This document shows, one piece after another, positions 18,595 to 28,010 of a stretch of DNA of 64,000 bases; position 1 is the first letter of the stretch, and every line of letters starts with the position of its first letter. The translations under genes were made by a program, and so were the position numbers. Below the pieces are notes generated by a model. The model was given only the letters and a program-made list of their open reading frames with translations, had not been told where the DNA came from and ran no database searches. This DNA is from Cellulosimicrobium cellulans (GTDB taxonomy: Bacteria > Actinomycetota > Actinomycetes > Actinomycetales > Cellulomonadaceae), in the NCBI RefSeq assembly GCF_007679345.1, contig NZ_VEGH01000002.1, positions 1 to 64,000 of the forward strand, written 5' to 3'.

Positions 18595-20817
18595 TCAGCT
18601 CCCGGGCGGGCCACCGGCCGGGAGCTGGCCGCCGCCGAATCCGCCACCGCCGGGGAAGGACATCTGGCCCTGGCCCGACGACGAGTCGTCGGTGCTGCCG
18701 CCCAGGCCGGAGAGCCCGCCGCTGGACTCCGAGTCGTCCGAGACCAGCGACTGACTCAGGTCCGCCAGCACCACCTGGTCGCCTTCGGACAGGCCGGACA
18801 CGATCTCGGTGAGCTCGGCTCCGACGGCCCCGCGCTCCACCTCGACCGACTCGACCGTCCCGCCGGCCAGCACCTGCACCGTGGCGGTCGAGCCGTCCAG
18901 GTGCACCGCCGACGACGGCACCGTGAGCGTCTGCTCGGACGCGGCGACCGCGATGGACACCTGCGCCGACGAGCCGTTGTAGAGGGCCACGTCCGCCGGG
19001 TCGACCGCGATGTCCACGGTGTAGGTCGGGTCGGACGACGTCGTGGACGCGTCGAGGACGCCGATGCCGGTGACCGTGCCGGTCAGGTCCTCGTCGCTGG
19101 TGCGCACCGAGAGGGCGGCCTCCTGGCCGACCTCGACCAGGTCGACCTGGCTGAGCGGCACCGTGGTGGACACGGTGTACCCGTCGTCGCCGATGACGGT
19201 GATGACCGCCGACGTCGAGGACGCCTCGACCTCGTCGCCCGCGGCGATCGACACCGCCGCGACCGTGCCCGCGATGGGGCTGGTGAGGTCGACCAGGTCC
19301 AGCCTGCTCCGCGCGATCGCGAGCTCGGCCTCGGCCAGGTCGATCGCGGCCTGGTCGGCGAGCAGGTCGGCGGCGGTGGCGACGGTCGAGCCGCCCACGG
19401 CACCGGACGCGCCCGATCCGGAGATGCCGGAGGGCGCCGAGCCCGTGGTGGCGGACGCGTCGTCCGAGGACGACAGGCCCGTGCCGGACGACGACCCGCT
19501 CGGTAGCGCGGCGCCCTGGTCGGCGGTCGCCGAGCCGTCGGTGCCGGTCGTGCCGCCCGTCGTGCCGCCGGTCGACGGCGCCGCGCCGGTGCCGTCGACC
19601 GAGCCCGAGGCGGCCGAGGCCAGCGCGTCCTGCGCCGCCGTCACCGCGGTGTCGAGGCCGGTCACGAGGGTCATGAGGCTGGTCTGCACCTCGTCCACGG
19701 TCGTCTGCGCCGCGAGCACGGCGGTGATCGCGTCCTGGCACGACGTGAGGTCGTCGGTGGTCGTGCTGGTGGTGAACGCGGCGCCGGTGATCACCGCGCC
19801 CGCCGTCGCCGCGGCTCCGGCCGCGGTGGCGTCCTCGGTCGGCGCGTCCTGCGTCGGCTCCTCGCTCGGCTCCGTGGTCGGCTCCTCGCTCGGCTCCGTG
19901 GTCGGCTCCGTGGTCGGCCCCTCCGTCGATCCGTCGCCGGCGCCGTCACCCGCGCCGTCGCCGGACCCGTCGCCGTCGCCGTCGCCGGACCCGTCGCCGT
20001 CGCCGTCGAGCACCGCCTGGCACGCCTCCTGCGCGGCCGCCGTCGCGGCGGACGCCTCCGCCAGCGCCGCCTGCGCGGTCCGGTACTGCGCGAGCAGCGC
20101 CTGCTGCGCGGCCGTCACCGCGGCGATCGCCCGCGTCACGGCGGGGTCCGCCGCCGACTCGCCGCCGCCGGTCGAGCCGTCTCCCGTCGACCCGCCGGTC
20201 TGCGCGTCCCCGTCGGTCGCCGCGGCGTCCGGGGCCGAGCCTGTCGAGGCCGTCCCGGACGACCCGGACCCCGTCGCCCCGGTCGTCGACGACCCCGACC
20301 CGCCCGAGGCGGACGAGCCGGTGCTGGACGCGCTGCTGCTCGAGCTGCTGCCCGAGGTCTGGGAGTCGAGGTCGTCCTCCAGCTGCTGCTGCGCGTCGGC
20401 CACCGCCTGCTCGGCCTGCTCGACGGCGTCCTCCAGCGAGACGGTGTCGAGCGTGGCGAGCACCTGACCCGCCGTGACGGTGTCGCCGACGGCCACGTCG
20501 ACCGCGCCGACGGTGCCCGCGACGGAGAACGCCCGGTCGTACCGGCTGGCCGAGGCGACGGTGCCGGTCGCGTCGATGGTCTGCTCGATGGTGCCGAGCT
20601 CAGCGGTGGCGGTCCGGTAGCCGCTGCCCTTCGCGCTGGTGACGGCGATCGCCACGCCGCCGCCGACCAGGCTGAGCGCGGCCGCTGCGGCGACCCCGCC
20701 GAGCACGAGCCGCCGGCGGCGCGTCGCGCGCCGGGTCAGGGCCTTCGGGGTCAGGGGCGTCGCGGGGGCCGCGTCCGCCCGCCGGCGGCCCGCGCGCCGC
20801 CTCAGGCTGTCACGCAT
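18595..20817 (-). CDS. HlyD/MacA-type adaptor protein with large low-complexity insertions
   Basis: Membrane-fusion adaptor of an ABC export system, 740 residues, well above the usual 350-450. A basic cytoplasmic N-terminus and one membrane helix (near residues 38-62) precede a lipoyl-like half ([20 protein letters not shown], near 105). The helical hairpin starting near 130 is interrupted by two low-complexity tracts: Ser/Gly/Thr-rich, then [10 protein letters not shown] repeats running into [12 protein letters not shown] repeats. The second lipoyl half ([19 protein letters not shown]) and beta-barrel follow, with a Gly/Phe/Pro-rich tail. It overlaps the lipoprotein gene stop by 8 bp. It is the second adaptor of the operon, differing from the one at 23698. 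Confidence 0.85.
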   Translation of the reverse strand: MRDSLRRRAGRRRADAAPATPLTPKALTRRATRRRRLVLGGVAAAAALSLVGGGVAIAVTSAKGSGYRTATAELGTIEQTIDATGTVASASRYDRAFSVAGTVGAVDVAVGDTVTAGQVLATLDTVSLEDAVEQAEQAVADAQQQLEDDLDSQTSGSSSSSSASSTGSSASGGSGSSTTGATGSGSSGTASTGSAPDAAATDGDAQTGGSTGDGSTGGGESAADPAVTRAIAAVTAAQQALLAQYRTAQAALAEASAATAAAQEACQAVLDGDGDGSGDGDGDGSGDGAGDGAGDGSTEGPTTEPTTEPSEEPTTEPSEEPTQDAPTEDATAAGAAATAGAVITGAAFTTSTTTDDLTSCQDAITAVLAAQTTVDEVQTSLMTLVTGLDTAVTAAQDALASAASGSVDGTGAAPSTGGTTGGTTGTDGSATADQGAALPSGSSSGTGLSSSDDASATTGSAPSGISGSGASGAVGGSTVATAADLLADQAAIDLAEAELAIARSRLDLVDLTSPIAGTVAAVSIAAGDEVEASSTSAVITVIGDDGYTVSTTVPLSQVDLVEVGQEAALSVRTSDEDLTGTVTGIGVLDASTTSSDPTYTVDIAVDPADVALYNGSSAQVSIAVAASEQTLTVPSSAVHLDGSTATVQVLAGGTVESVEVERGAVGAELTEIVSGLSEGDQVVLADLSQSLVSDDSESSGGLSGLGGSTDDSSSGQGQMSFPGGGGFGGGQLPAGGPPGS

Positions 20818-21694
20818 CGTCGCCCTCGCCCCCGGTCGAGCCGGACGCGCCCGGGAAGCCGCCGCGGCCGCCGAACCCGGTCGAGCAGCCGCCGTCGGTC
20901 GCGTCGGACAGCGTGAGGCTGGTCGCCGCGACCTGGCCGCTGCTGTCCGCCTCACCTTGCGCCGTGACGCACCGCCCCACCGCGATGGCCGAGGCGTCGG
21001 CCGCGACCGTGCTGGTGAACGTGGTCGCGTCGTCGACGGTGATGGTCGCGGCCGTCGTCGCGTCGTCGGCGCCGGGCGCCCCCGCCGGCTCGACGGTGAT
21101 CGTGCTGCCGTCGACCGCGGTGACCAGCCCGGCGGTCGCGCCGCCGAACCCGCCACCGGAGCCGCCGCCGGGGACGTCCGTCGGCGCGCCGTCGGGCATC
21201 TCGGCGCCCTCGGGCAGGTCGGTCGGCATCCCGCTGGGCATGTCGCCGGCCGACGGGAACCCGCCGGCCGAGCCGCCGCCGAAGCCGCCCGTGCAGCCGT
21301 CGTCGGTCGCCGCGGTGATCGCGACCGACGTCGCCGCCGCGCCCTCGTCGCCCGAGGTGAACGCGACCACGCACGACCCGACGGTGACGTCGGACAGCGC
21401 GCCGGTGACCGTCTGGCTGATCGTCGTGGTGGCGTCCCACGCGACGGCCGTCTGGCCGTCGTCGCCCTGCACCTGCAGGAGGGCGTCGGTGACGGCGGCG
21501 ATCTCACCCGAGGTGCCTCCGCCGCCGGGCATCCCCTCGCCGCCCCGACCGGACGGCGCCTGGGTCTGCGCGGCGTCGCCGGCGGCCGCGGTGCCGGTGG
21601 ACCCGGCGTCGGTGCCGCTCGAGCAGGCCGCGAGCAGGACCAGGACCGCCACGGCGGCGGGGGCGGCCAGCAGACCGGTACGGGTGCGGGACAT
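20810..21694 (-). CDS. Gly/Met-rich lipoprotein with two DUF5666-like repeats
   Basis: Secreted lipoprotein of 294 residues with signal peptide and lipobox VLLAACSS (Cys about 24). Two similar modules are visible, around [18 protein letters not shown] and [20 protein letters not shown], each with a paired Val-Gly-x-Cys strand and a DDGC or DGGC motif, resembling DUF5666-type beta domains. A linker between them is rich in Gly, Met and Pro ([19 protein letters not shown]). Similar Gly/Phe/Met-Pro tails occur in both adaptors of this operon, suggesting contact or a shared ligand. Function unknown. The ATG at 21694 was chosen for the signal peptide. Confidence 0.75.
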   Translation of the reverse strand: MSRTRTGLLAAPAAVAVLVLLAACSSGTDAGSTGTAAAGDAAQTQAPSGRGGEGMPGGGGTSGEIAAVTDALLQVQGDDGQTAVAWDATTTISQTVTGALSDVTVGSCVVAFTSGDEGAAATSVAITAATDDGCTGGFGGGSAGGFPSAGDMPSGMPTDLPEGAEMPDGAPTDVPGGGSGGGFGGATAGLVTAVDGSTITVEPAGAPGADDATTAATITVDDATTFTSTVAADASAIAVGRCVTAQGEADSSGQVAATSLTLSDATDGGCSTGFGGRGGFPGASGSTGGEGDDA

Positions 21695-21744
21695 GTCTCT
21701 CCTCGTGGTGGTGGTACCGAAGGGGGCCGCGGGTCGCACGGGCC

Positions 21745-22977
21745 TCACTCCGACCGCAGGGCGTCGATGGGCGCGAGCTTCGCGGCCCGGGTGGCGGGGT
21801 AGACCCCGAACACGAGGCCGATGGCCATCGCGACCGCGACCGAGCCGCCGACGGCGGCGCCCGAGATGACGATCGACGTGTCGAGCAGGTCCGGCAGGGC
21901 CTTGGCGGCGACGACGCCGAGCGCCGCGCCGAGCAGGCCGCCGGCCAGGCCGAGCACGCCGGCCTCGACCAGGAACTGCCGCCGGATGGCCCACGGCGGT
22001 GCGCCGAGCGCCTTGCGCAGGCCGATCTCGCGGGTCCGCTCGGTGACGGAGACCAGCATGATGTTCATGACCCCGATGCCGCCGACCAGCAGCGACAGCG
22101 CCGCGATGCCGGTGAGCAGGACCGTCAACGTCCGGTAGACGGAGGTGGCGGTGCTGACCAGGGAGTCCTGGCTGTCGATGCTGAAGTCCGCGCCGTCCGC
22201 GTCGGTGATGTCGTGCAGGTTGAGCAGGAGCTGGTTCGCCTCCTGGTACGCCGCCGCGAGCTGGTCCGCCGAGGCGGCCTGCACGTAGATCGTGGTGAGC
22301 GAGTTCCGGTCGAAGCCGCCCGACACCGTGTCGGAGGCGGTGGTCAGCGGGATCACGACCAGGTCGTCCAGGTCGGCGTCCGTGCTGGAGCCCGCGGTGC
22401 CGAGGACCCCGACGATCGTGAACGCGGTGCCCGCGATCGTGAGCTGCTGGCCGACGACGTTCGTGGTGCCGAACAGCTCGGTGGCGGTGGTCGCGCCGAT
22501 GACGGCCACGGTCGCGCCCTCCGCGTCGTCGTCCGCCGTGAGGAACTCGCCGGAGGTGACCGCGCGGGACCGCACGTCGAGCCAGTCCTCGGTCGTGCCG
22601 ACGACCGTCGTCGTCCAGTTCGTGTCGTTCGCCTCGACGGACAGCGACGACTCCTTCTCCGGGGCGACGGCGCCGACGTCGGGCGCGTTCACCTCGGAGG
22701 CCAGGGCGTCGGCGTCGGACCGGGTCAGCGTCGCGCCGGTGCCGAACCCGCCCCGCACGCCGTCGGAGTCGGTCGACGACCCGGGCGTGACGATCAGCAG
22801 GTTCGACCCCAGCGCGCTGATCTGCCGGCTGACGTCCTGCTGCGTGCCCAGGCCCAGCCCGACGGTGAGGATCACCGCGGCGATGCCGATGAGGATGCCG
22901 AGCACGGTCAGCATCGAGCGCAGCGTGTGCCCCCGCACCGCGGCCCAGCCGGTGCGCAGGGTCTCGGACCAGGTCAT
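21745..22977 (-). CDS. MacB/YknZ-type ABC transporter permease (FtsX-like)
   Basis: Export permease of 410 residues with the MacB topology: one N-terminal helix ([21 protein letters not shown]), a large extracytoplasmic MacB_PCD domain, then three C-terminal helices (FtsX domain, with [20 protein letters not shown] near 305). The family uses mechanotransmission rather than lumenal transport to push substrates through an adaptor. In monoderm bacteria the nearest characterised system is Bacillus YknXYZ. Start overlaps the ATPase stop by 4 bp. Confidence 0.9.
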   Translation of the reverse strand: MTWSETLRTGWAAVRGHTLRSMLTVLGILIGIAAVILTVGLGLGTQQDVSRQISALGSNLLIVTPGSSTDSDGVRGGFGTGATLTRSDADALASEVNAPDVGAVAPEKESSLSVEANDTNWTTTVVGTTEDWLDVRSRAVTSGEFLTADDDAEGATVAVIGATTATELFGTTNVVGQQLTIAGTAFTIVGVLGTAGSSTDADLDDLVVIPLTTASDTVSGGFDRNSLTTIYVQAASADQLAAAYQEANQLLLNLHDITDADGADFSIDSQDSLVSTATSVYRTLTVLLTGIAALSLLVGGIGVMNIMLVSVTERTREIGLRKALGAPPWAIRRQFLVEAGVLGLAGGLLGAALGVVAAKALPDLLDTSIVISGAAVGGSVAVAMAIGLVFGVYPATRAAKLAPIDALRSE

Positions 22978-23705
22978 CGCGGGTTCACCTCGTCGGACTG
23001 GATGAGGCCGTCCCGGACTGTCACGATGCGCCGGGCGTGCTCGGCGACCTCGAGCTCGTGGGTGATGAGCACGATGGTGCGGCCCTGGGCGTGCAGCTCG
23101 TCGAAGAGCGCGAGCACGTCCTCGGTGGACCGGGAGTCGAGGTTGCCGGTGGGCTCGTCCGCCAGGATCAGCGCGGGCTCGCCCACCAGGGCACGGGCGA
23201 CGGCGACGCGCTGCTGCTGCCCGCCGGACAGCTCGCCCGGGCGGTTGTCCAGCTTCTCGCCGAGCCCGACCCGCTCGAGTGCGGCAACCGCACGCTCCTG
23301 GCGCTCGGCGGCCGGCACCCGGCCGTAGACCAGGGGCAGCTCGACGTTCCGCCACGCGGTGAGCGAGGGCAGCAGGTGGAACTGCTGGAACACGAACCCG
23401 AGCCGCCGGTTCCGGACGTCGGCCAGCTCGACCTCGTCCAGCTCGCCGACGTCCTCCCCCGCCAGCCGGTACTCCCCGGCGGTCAGGACGTCCAGGCAGC
23501 CGACGATGTTCATCAGCGTCGACTTGCCGGAGCCCGACGGGCCCATGATCGCGACGTACTCGCCGGCGCCGATGGCCAGGTCGACGCCCCGCAGGGCCTC
23601 GAACTCGATGCTGCCGGTGCGGTACGTCTTGCGGGCGCCGGCGAGCGCGATGACGGTCCCCTCCGGGTCGGCCTCTGCCGGGCGGTCCAGGACGAGCTCA
23701 GCCAT
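22974..23705 (-). CDS. MacB/YknY-type ABC transporter ATP-binding protein
   Basis: ATPase of the export system, 243 residues. All ABC motifs are intact: Walker [10 protein letters not shown] near 53, signature [15 protein letters not shown] near 155, Walker [14 protein letters not shown] near 175 and the switch histidine in VLITHE. The FQQFHLLP Q-loop is typical of the LolD/MacB subfamily. It overlaps the adaptor stop by 8 bp (ATGGCTGA) and the permease start by 4 bp, so the three are translationally coupled. Confidence 0.94.
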   Translation of the reverse strand: MAELVLDRPAEADPEGTVIALAGARKTYRTGSIEFEALRGVDLAIGAGEYVAIMGPSGSGKSTLMNIVGCLDVLTAGEYRLAGEDVGELDEVELADVRNRRLGFVFQQFHLLPSLTAWRNVELPLVYGRVPAAERQERAVAALERVGLGEKLDNRPGELSGGQQQRVAVARALVGEPALILADEPTGNLDSRSTEDVLALFDELHAQGRTIVLITHELEVAEHARRIVTVRDGLIQSDEVNPR

Positions 23706-24972
23706 TGCCGCCGCCCGGGAAGCCGCCCTGCGAGAAGTCGGGCATCTCGCCCGACGAGAAGTCCGGCATCTCGCCGCCGCCGGGCCATTGCTGCGTGTCG
23801 CCGGAGCCGTCCCCGGAGCCCGAGGCCCGGGGGCTGAACGTGGTGACCAGCACCTCGTCGCCCTCGGCGAGGCCCTCGATGATCTCGACGAGGTCGCCCG
23901 AGGTCTCGCCGACGGTGACCGCCGTGGTGACCGTCCCGCCGTCCGCACCCTCCTGCGTGACGACGGACCGGCCGTCCTCGGTGGTCACCGCCGACCCCGG
24001 CACGGTCAGCACGTCGGTGCGGCGCTCGTAGATGATCGAGACGTCCACCGACTCGCCGTCGTGCAGCCCCTCGGGGGTGCCGGTGACCGCCACGGTCACC
24101 GGGTAGGACGCGACGCCGCCGGAGCTGCTGGACAGCAGCCCGATCTCGGTCACGGTGCCGTAGACGGTGTCGGTCGAGCTGCTGGTCGTGAGCTCCGCCT
24201 GGTTCCCGACCGACAGCAGGGCCACGTCCGACTCGCTCACGCTGACGCTGGTCTGCCACGCGTCCGTGCCGACGACGACGAACTGCGCGGTGCTGGCCGA
24301 CGTGGTCGAGGACGACGACCCCGTCGCACCGCTGCCGCCCGTCGTGCCGCCGGCGCCGGTGCTCCCCGTGCTGCCGGTGCTCCCGCTGCCCGACGACAAG
24401 CCCGAGCCGGCGATCACGTCCCCGACCTCGAGGTCCACGGTGGTGAGGAGCCCCGACACCGGCGCGGTCAGCGTCGCGCCGGCCATGTCGGCCTCCGCGG
24501 CGTCGACGGCGGCCTGCGCGACGTCGGCCTGGGCGGAGAGCGCGGCGACCTGCGCGTCCGAGGAGTCCGAGCCGTCGGCCTCGTCCTGGGCGTTCGACAG
24601 CGACGCCTGCGCGCTCGCCAGGTCCGCCCTCGCCTGCAGCAGCGCGGCGTTCAGCTGCAGCGTGTCGACGGTGGCGAGCTGCTGGCCCGCGGTCACGGTG
24701 TCGCCGACCGCGACGTCGACGGAGGTGACGGTGCCGCTGACCGCGAACGACACGTCCTCCTGGACGGTCGGGGTCAGCGTGCCGGATCCCGAGACCGACT
24801 GCTGGATCGTCGACAGGCTCGCGGCCACGGCGGTGGTCGTCGGGGCGGCGGCCTGCGCCGGCGCCGTCTCGCGGAACCCGAACCAGTACACCCCGCTCCC
24901 GGCGACGCCCACCAGCAGCGCGACGGCCACCACCCGCACCCACGGTCGGGTGCGCCTCCACAGCGACAGCAT
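23698..24972 (-). CDS. HlyD/MacA/YknX-type adaptor protein
   Basis: Membrane-anchored adaptor, 424 residues, first gene of the export operon. A single N-terminal helix (VRVVAVALLVGVAGSGVYWF) is followed by the first lipoyl half ([20 protein letters not shown]), a short coiled-coil hairpin near 110-165, the second half (TLTAPVSGLLTTVDLEVGD) and then a Ser/Gly/Thr linker of about 40 residues before the barrel. The C-terminus repeats GEMPDF (GEMPDFSSGEMPDFSQGG), close to motifs in the operon's lipoprotein. No TolC-like outer component is expected in this Gram-positive lineage. ATG at 24972; the gap upstream carries the promoter region. Confidence 0.88.
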   Translation of the reverse strand: MLSLWRRTRPWVRVVAVALLVGVAGSGVYWFGFRETAPAQAAAPTTTAVAASLSTIQQSVSGSGTLTPTVQEDVSFAVSGTVTSVDVAVGDTVTAGQQLATVDTLQLNAALLQARADLASAQASLSNAQDEADGSDSSDAQVAALSAQADVAQAAVDAAEADMAGATLTAPVSGLLTTVDLEVGDVIAGSGLSSGSGSTGSTGSTGAGGTTGGSGATGSSSSTTSASTAQFVVVGTDAWQTSVSVSESDVALLSVGNQAELTTSSSTDTVYGTVTEIGLLSSSSGGVASYPVTVAVTGTPEGLHDGESVDVSIIYERRTDVLTVPGSAVTTEDGRSVVTQEGADGGTVTTAVTVGETSGDLVEIIEGLAEGDEVLVTTFSPRASGSGDGSGDTQQWPGGGEMPDFSSGEMPDFSQGGFPGGGNG

Positions 24973-25135
24973 GTTCTCCCTCGGTCCGTCGGGGACGCGT
25001 CGCGCCTGCGGACCAGTGCCGCGGGGCCGTCCCGGCTGGTCAGGACCGTAGGGAGGGAGCCTGGACCGGCCGTAGCACCGACCTGTGCCCAGCCTGTGCG
25101 GGCGGTGCGGTCGAGGGGCCGCGCGAGGGGGCGGG

Positions 25136-25185
25136 TGGATCCACTCGTACCGACACGCCCGGGCGTGTCCGTGCGTATGGATCCA
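25136..25185. repeat. 50-nt palindromic repeat element, copy 2
   Basis: TGGATCCA, 8 variable bases, GACACGCC, CG, GGCGTGTC, 8 variable bases, TGGATCCA. Outer arms are themselves palindromes. It has the same layout and spacing as copy 1 at 6239-6288. It lies between the start of the export operon and the end of the methyltransferase gene, so it may also act as that gene's terminator. Confidence 0.75.
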
Positions 25186-25232
25186 TCCGCCGGACGGTGG
25201 CGCGCCGAGCGGATCCCTCCGGCGGGCGGGGG

Positions 25233-26795
25233 TCAGGCCGGGAGGAGGAGCCCGTCCGCCACCAGGCCGCGGACCTCGGGCAGCACGTCCGCCGCGACCG
25301 CCTCCGCGTCGACGCCGAGCAGCGCGCCCAGGGCGCCGACGATCTGCCCGACCGTCAGCTCGCCGTCGCACGCGCCCACCAGGCCCGCGAGCGCCGTGCC
25401 CGCCTGCACCGTGCGCCCGAACCCGCCGCCCTGGCGCAGCAGCACGATCTGCGGGTCGACGTCGCCGGGCCGCAGGTACCGCTCCTCGGTCACGTCGCCC
25501 GGCACCAGCAGCCGCTCGGCCGCGAGCGCCGCGTCGTCCCGGCGCCGGAGCCAGTCGTGGGCGGCGAGCGACGCCCCGATCGCCGGGCCGAGCGGCTGGC
25601 GCACGGTGCCGGTGACCTCCTCGAGCCGCCGCAGCCGCGGGCCGTCCGCCAGGTCCGCGGCCGGCCGGCGCAGCACGACGATGCCGAACCCGATGCCCTC
25701 GACGTCCCGGGACGCGAAGTCCGCGAGCCAGGCCGCGTACCGGGCGCGCCACGCGGCGGGGTCGCGGTCGGGGGTGGTGCCGCCGTCCCGGATCCAGGTC
25801 TCCGCGTACTGGGCGGGGTCCTGCAGCTCGCGCTGCACCACCCACCCGTCGAGCCCGGACGCGTCGAGCCAGGCGCCGACGCGCTCGTCCCAGGACTCGC
25901 CGCGGCGCACCTCCCAGTTGCCGAGCAGCTGGGCCACCCCGCCGGGGGCCAGGACGTCGCCGACGGAGGTGATGAGGTCGGAGACGATCGCGTCCCCGGT
26001 GCGGCCGCCGTCCCGGTACTCGTAGGTCGGCACGTCCGCCGCCGCGCGCGGGGTGATGACGAACGGCGGGTTGCTGACCACCAGGTCGAACCGCTCCCCG
26101 GCGACGGGCTCCAGCATCGACCCGAGCCGCAGCTCCAGCGCGCCGGGTGCCAGGCCGGCGAGCGCGGCGTTGAACCGCGCGAACCCGAGCGCCCGGCCCG
26201 AGATGTCCGTGCCGACGACGACCTCGCTGTGCCGGGCCGCGTGCAGCGCCTGGATCCCGCAGCCGGTGCCGAGGTCGAGGGTGCGGGCGCTCGGCTCGCG
26301 CACGGTCACCTGGGCGAGCGTCGTGGACGCGCCGCCGACCCCCAGCACGTGGTCGGTGCGCAGCGCGCCGCCGGTCGCGAGCTCCCCGAGGTCCGAGGCC
26401 ACCCACCAGTCGACGGCCCCCGCCGCGTCCTCGGCCTCGTAGGGGCGCAGGTCGACCCGGGCGCGCACGGCGTCCTCCGCCCCGGCGCCCGCCGCGGCGA
26501 CCAGCCCGAGCCGCTCCGCCCCCGCCACGCCGAGCGCGGGCAGCGCACGGGCCAGGCGCGCCGCGGGCACCGGCACGCCGAGCACGAACGCGCGGACCAG
26601 CGCCGCCCGCGGCTCGTCGCCTGCGGTGGCCAGCAGCGCGGGCACCGGCTCCTCCCGGTGCAGCGCGGCGCTCGCGACCGGGCCCAGCAGCTCCTCGACC
26701 CCGGGCACGGTGAACCCGGACGCGGCCAGGTCGGCCCGCAGGGCGGCGACGAGCGCGGGGTCGGCGGTCAGGGGCTCGATGGGTGCGGCGTCCAC
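25233..26795 (-). CDS. Class I SAM-dependent methyltransferase (HemK/PrmC-like core, DUF7059 type)
   Basis: A 520-residue protein with a central methyltransferase core: SAM-binding LDLGTGCGIQALHAA near residue 173 and catalytic DLVVSNPPFVI near 240, the NPPF form used by N6-adenine, N5-glutamine and RlmG-type enzymes. The N-terminal 150 residues resemble an actinobacterial substrate-recognition domain and the C-terminal 200 residues form a wing with no recognised motif. Substrate is unknown; rRNA or a protein are possible. GTG start at 26795. It follows the phosphatase gene by 57 bp on the same strand. Confidence 0.82.
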   Translation of the reverse strand: MDAAPIEPLTADPALVAALRADLAASGFTVPGVEELLGPVASAALHREEPVPALLATAGDEPRAALVRAFVLGVPVPAARLARALPALGVAGAERLGLVAAAGAGAEDAVRARVDLRPYEAEDAAGAVDWWVASDLGELATGGALRTDHVLGVGGASTTLAQVTVREPSARTLDLGTGCGIQALHAARHSEVVVGTDISGRALGFARFNAALAGLAPGALELRLGSMLEPVAGERFDLVVSNPPFVITPRAAADVPTYEYRDGGRTGDAIVSDLITSVGDVLAPGGVAQLLGNWEVRRGESWDERVGAWLDASGLDGWVVQRELQDPAQYAETWIRDGGTTPDRDPAAWRARYAAWLADFASRDVEGIGFGIVVLRRPAADLADGPRLRRLEEVTGTVRQPLGPAIGASLAAHDWLRRRDDAALAAERLLVPGDVTEERYLRPGDVDPQIVLLRQGGGFGRTVQAGTALAGLVGACDGELTVGQIVGALGALLGVDAEAVAADVLPEVRGLVADGLLLPA

Positions 26796-26852
26796 CGGAC
26801 CATCCTCCCCGACGCGGCAGGGCGGGGCGGCGGCCGCCCCGCGTCCCCCGCC

Positions 26853-27515
26853 TCAGACCGGCAGCGGCTCCCCGCCGGGCCCGTCGCCCCCGGCGGGCGC
26901 GGCGTGCGGCACCACCTCGTCCTGCCAGCGGGTCGCGTACCACCCGGTCGGCCCGCCGGTCTCGAGCGTCACCACGCCGGTGTTGTCGAGCGACCACCGC
27001 CCGGCCGTCGCGGCGTCGAGGTTCCCGGCGCGGGTCATGGCCCACAGCCGGATCATCGCGCCGTGGCTCACCGCCGCGACCGTCGCGGCGCCCGTGCGCA
27101 GCATCTCGTCCACCACGGCGTCGAACCGGTCGAGCGTCTCGCGGCCCGACTCCCCGCCCGGCATGACCGCGTCGAGGTCGCCCGACGCCCACGCCACCAT
27201 CGTCGACAGGTAGCGGTGCACCGACGCCTCGTCCGTGCGCATCTCCAGGTCGCCGGCGAGCACCTCGCGCAACCCTTCCCGCACCCCGACCTCGAGCCCG
27301 TGCGGCCGCGCCACCTCCGCGGCCGTCGCCCGCGCCCGGTCGAGCGTCGAGGCGTAGACGGCGTCGAGCGGCGCGGCGGCCAGCGCCCGGCCGACCGCGC
27401 GGGCCTGCCGCTCGCCCTCCGCGGTGAGCGCGGCCCCGGGCGCGGCGGTGTCGAGCGCCGAGACCAGGTTGGACGCGGTCTGGCCGTGCCGGACGAGGTG
27501 CAGCCGCACGGTCAC
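26853..27515 (-). CDS. Histidine phosphatase family protein (phosphoglycerate mutase-like)
   Basis: A 220-residue branched histidine phosphatase. The phospho-histidine motif LHLVRHGQTASN is at residues 5-16 and the second catalytic histidine lies in VAAVSHGAMIRLWA near 150. The substrate cannot be told from sequence; the family includes sugar phosphate, nucleotide-derivative and protein phosphatases. The GTG start at 27515 shares bases with the stop of the lipoprotein gene (GTGA), so the two are coupled. Confidence 0.9.
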   Translation of the reverse strand: MTVRLHLVRHGQTASNLVSALDTAAPGAALTAEGERQARAVGRALAAAPLDAVYASTLDRARATAAEVARPHGLEVGVREGLREVLAGDLEMRTDEASVHRYLSTMVAWASGDLDAVMPGGESGRETLDRFDAVVDEMLRTGAATVAAVSHGAMIRLWAMTRAGNLDAATAGRWSLDNTGVVTLETGGPTGWYATRWQDEVVPHAAPAGGDGPGGEPLPV

Positions 27516-27964
27516 TCGCAGTTCTCGGTGGTGAACGAGCTCAGCTCGTCGCTCGCCGCGGACAGGTCCTCCGAGTCGGCCGACTCGGCGAACTCCTGCA
27601 GCGCGGCGGTGAACGCCTCCTGGTCGGACGGGTCGATGTCGGACAGGGCGTCGTCGAGGTCGGCGAACGTCGAGGTGAACACCTCCCACGAGTCGGCGAT
27701 CTCGTCCGGCGCCTCGACCTCGTCGAACTGGTCGCGCGCGGAGCCGATCGCGTCCGCGAAGGCCTGCGGGTCGTCGCTCAGCGACCCGGCCGCGGTGATC
27801 TCCGACATCGCGTCCTCGCCCGCGGAGCAGAACGCCTGCACCCGGTCGTCGTCGCCGGAGCAGGCGGCGAGCGGGACGGCGAGCGCGAGCAGCGCGGCGC
27901 CCGCCGCGGTGCGGCGGAGGGCTCGGCGGGACGGGCGGACGGCGGCGGCGCGGCGCAGGGTCAT
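27512..27964 (-). CDS. Small acidic lipoprotein
   Basis: A 150-residue secreted lipoprotein: Arg-rich n-region, hydrophobic segment, lipobox AVPLAACSG. The mature chain is strongly acidic, mostly helical by composition, with two cysteines (FCSAGED near the start and the C-terminal NCE) that could pair. No known domain was recognised. ATG at 27964 was chosen; a GTG at 27973 would add three residues. It is coupled to the histidine phosphatase gene downstream. Confidence 0.75.
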   Translation of the reverse strand: MTLRRAAAVRPSRRALRRTAAGAALLALAVPLAACSGDDDRVQAFCSAGEDAMSEITAAGSLSDDPQAFADAIGSARDQFDEVEAPDEIADSWEVFTSTFADLDDALSDIDPSDQEAFTAALQEFAESADSEDLSAASDELSSFTTENCE

Positions 27965-28010
27965 GGCCCCCACCCTGCCGGACCGCCCGCCGGGCGTCGA
28001 GGCGGACGCA

